DNA of 33,416 nt from Deltaproteobacteria bacterium HGW-Deltaproteobacteria-14 (lineage in GTDB: Bacteria > Myxococcota_A > UBA9042 > PHBI01), in NCBI GenBank assembly GCA_002841945.1, contig PHBI01000060.1:1-33416 (forward strand). Direction: 5' to 3'. Under the pieces are notes generated by a model. It worked only from the letters and a program-made list of their open reading frames with translations, did no database searches and was not told the DNA's origin. Of this stretch, positions 31,857 to 33,416 are shown piece by piece. The translations under genes and the position numbers were made by a program. The stretch's first letter is position 1. Each line of letters begins with the position of its first letter.

Positions 31857-32035
31857 CCGTTGCTGGGCACTCTTGTCTGCCGCCCGCAGCTCCGCTCCTG
31901 GCGGGCCTCTCAGGTCGAGGAGAGGCGTCGTATCGGTCGCGGACCCGGGTCCTCCGCGGCCGACCGGCTGAGCCACTGCGTGCCTCTGTCGGTCGCCAGC
32001 TGTGTACTCCGGTCCTCGACCTGCCGTTGCTGGGC
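31857..32035. repeat. 12-bp direct repeat pair in divergent region
   Basis: CCGTTGCTGGGC occurs at 31857-31868 (11 nt upstream of the K2 ATG) and again at 32024-32035 (36 nt upstream of the radical SAM ATG). These two perfect copies, 167 bp apart, flank the divergent intergenic region and may be binding sites of a common regulator. Confidence 0.4.
31941..31952. promoter_or_regulatory. Perfect 12-bp palindrome, possible operator
   Basis: GGACCCGGGTCC is a perfect palindrome close to the midpoint of the 226-bp region between the divergent K2 and radical SAM genes. Its central placement fits a shared operator. No strong promoter hexamers could be assigned to either gene. Confidence 0.35.
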
Positions 32036-32071
32036 TGGGGCGTCTCCCTGAGCTTGCACCAGCCCGCCGCG

Positions 32072-33416
32072 ATGGTCCAGACTCGGGGAATGGAAGACGG
32101 CATCCAGCGCCTCACGCCGCCTCCGCCGAGACCGTCCGCGAGCCCCGCGCTCGTGACCCTCGGCGTGACCAGCGACGAGGCGGACGAGGCGAACGGCCCG
32201 ACCGGGGGAGGGATGCGGCAGGTCACGGTGAACACCACCGTCATCTGCAACTTCCGCTGCACCTACTGCGCCGTCGGGACCTTCAACACCCTCGCCGACG
32301 GCGGGCTGCGCAACCGCGAGCAGGATCTCGTCGACGTGCCGGCGATGCTCACGGGGCTGTACGGCGACGGCTACCGCATCGTCATCTTCAGCGGCGGCGA
32401 GCCCACGGTCCAGCGCGAGCTCCCGGCGTGGCTGAGCCTCGCCCGCGAGCTCGGCTTCGTGCAGCGCACCATGAACACCAACGCCGCGCGCCTGGGCGAC
32501 CGCCCGGAGCTCGCGCGGGAGCTCGTCGACGCCGGGCTGACCCACGTCAACATCAGCTTCCACTCCTGCCGCGAGGACGTCTTCGACGAGATCTCCGCCA
32601 TGCCCGGGGTCTTCCCGCGAGTGGTCAAGGGGATGGACGCGCTGGTCGCGATGGGCGACCGGCTGCACGTCCACTGCACCGTGCTGATGATGAAGCCGAC
32701 GGTCGAGCACGTGGCCGAGACCATCCACTTCGTCGCCGACCACGGCGTGAAGCTGGTGACCCTCGAGCTCGTGCGCACCAAGGGCGCCGCCGACACCAAC
32801 GCCGGCGAGCTGATGTGCGACGTCGACGAGGTGGCGCGCGGGCTCACGGCGGCCCGGCGGGCGGCCGCCGAGCGCGGGATCACGCTGAACTCGGTCGACA
32901 TCCCGTCGTGCCTGCTGCCCGCGGCGGATCCGGGGGCGGCCTTCGACCTGTCGAGCTACGTCATCCGCAAGCGCAAGGAGGGCCACTGGGTCGTCAACAA
33001 GACCGGCGCGTGGCCCATCAACCGCCTCACCCACGTCCACGGGCGGCGCTGCGACACCTGCGCGTTCCTGCCGTGGTGCACGGGGTTCGAGCGGTCGCTG
33101 GTCGAGGCCGGCAGGAAGGGGCCCGCCGGGGCGCTGGCCGACGGCTCACCGCTGCCGCCGCCGGTGACGGCGACCGACGCCCTCGACCGCGCGCGCGTCG
33201 CCTTCGACAGCTGGCCGCTCGAGGCGGCGCTCACCAACGCCCGCGACGCCCTGGGGCTCTTGGCCCCGGCGCCCATCGACGCTCAGTCGGGGGTGCGGGC
33301 GGCGGGGCGAGCAGCGGCGACGGTGGCCCCGTGGCTGCGGCTGTGGGGGCGCTACGGTGAAGCGCTGCTCGCCTTCGATCCCGACGACAGCGGCGCGGCG
33401 GCGGCCGCCCTCGACC
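32072..33416 (+). CDS. Radical SAM protein with C-terminal Cys cluster, truncated at window end
   Basis: At least 448 residues, open to the right edge without a stop. The start is uncertain: ATG 32072 is used; ATG 32090 or 32213 are possible and none has a well-spaced Shine-Dalgarno. The radical SAM motif CNFRCTYC (Cys59, Cys63, Cys66) binds a [4Fe-4S] cluster and SAM; FSGGEPT is the SAM-binding GGE motif. RRCDTCAFLPWCTGF (Cys327, Cys330, Cys336) resembles the start of a SPASM/twitch auxiliary cluster. It diverges from K2. It lacks the NifB signature and is not recognised as a named enzyme. A modification or cofactor role for the nitrogenase-like system is inferred only from position. Confidence 0.8.
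   Translation, partial: MVQTRGMEDGIQRLTPPPPRPSASPALVTLGVTSDEADEANGPTGGGMRQVTVNTTVICNFRCTYCAVGTFNTLADGGLRNREQDLVDVPAMLTGLYGDGYRIVIFSGGEPTVQRELPAWLSLARELGFVQRTMNTNAARLGDRPELARELVDAGLTHVNISFHSCREDVFDEISAMPGVFPRVVKGMDALVAMGDRLHVHCTVLMMKPTVEHVAETIHFVADHGVKLVTLELVRTKGAADTNAGELMCDVDEVARGLTAARRAAAERGITLNSVDIPSCLLPAADPGAAFDLSSYVIRKRKEGHWVVNKTGAWPINRLTHVHGRRCDTCAFLPWCTGFERSLVEAGRKGPAGALADGSPLPPPVTATDALDRARVAFDSWPLEAALTNARDALGLLAPAPIDAQSGVRAAGRAAATVAPWLRLWGRYGEALLAFDPDDSGAAAAALD

Noticed and set aside
31846..32262. Upstream extension of the K2 open frame
   Set aside because: It overlaps the start of the divergent radical SAM gene and its composition is not coding-like. K2 is supported from ATG 31845 by GGAG and by alignment with K1.
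32072..33416. Radical SAM gene as nifB
   Set aside because: The motif context CNFRCTYCAVG lacks NifB features I would expect, and the C-terminus resembles SPASM/twitch proteins.
1..33416. tRNA, rRNA, CRISPR array, insertion sequence or prophage
   Set aside because: No matching conserved sequences, regular short spacers, transposase or integrase motifs were seen on either strand.

Overview
The window is uniformly GC-rich, densely packed bacterial DNA. It most likely comes from a member of the Myxococcota or a close deltaproteobacterial relative. This is inferred from gene content: a lipoprotein with CDDGDPCT and CGDGxCD repeats, PAS-rich histidine kinases, a divergent fused biotin carboxylase/carrier protein and many secreted lipoproteins. 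No rRNA, tRNA, CRISPR array, transposase or integrase was seen.

Region 1 (1-13.7 kb) is mostly housekeeping and envelope functions. In order it holds a truncated Cys-rich repeat lipoprotein (-), a secreted staphylococcal-nuclease-like protein, an Alg14/Alg13-like split glycosyltransferase pair, an alpha-glucan phosphorylase (-), a lipoprotein with a degenerate transglutaminase-like fold overlapping prfC (RF3), a two-gene sensor kinase operon (-), a small unknown protein, a DTW-domain tRNA-modification-type protein whose start codon is unclear, and a eukaryote-like CDP-alcohol phosphotransferase.

Region 2 (13.8-20.6 kb) holds an acyl-CoA carboxylase operon, with a carboxyltransferase followed by a divergent biotin carboxylase fused to a biotin carrier. 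It converges on a hybrid PAS-PAS-kinase-receiver protein.

Region 3 (20.7-33.4 kb) is the unusual part. It carries two paralogous pairs of nitrogenase-component-1-like genes, K1-D1 at 20682-23869 and K2-D2 at 28598-31845. Both have the same gene order and a 4-nt overlap between partners. Both K proteins carry an extra N-terminal domain of about 100 residues that I do not know from NifK or BchB. D1 keeps three cysteines at NifD P-cluster-like spacing; D2 keeps one. Between the pairs lie a carbamoyltransferase, a DUF5989 (SxtK-like) peptide, an SxtJ-like membrane peptide and a membrane-anchored SGNH hydrolase, resembling the sxtI/J/K carbamoylation cassette. Also between them is a two-gene insert on the opposite strand: a protein with an N-terminus like that of contractile-injection-system cargo, and a lipoprotein. 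A radical SAM gene with a C-terminal Cys cluster diverges from K2 and runs off the window. No NifH/BchL-type reductase is present in the window, so the electron donor, cofactor and substrate are unknown. The working inference is an uncharacterised nitrogenase-like reductase, or catalyst-plus-scaffold pair, with radical SAM chemistry close by.

All functions are read by eye from translated sequence. No database search or structure prediction was run.
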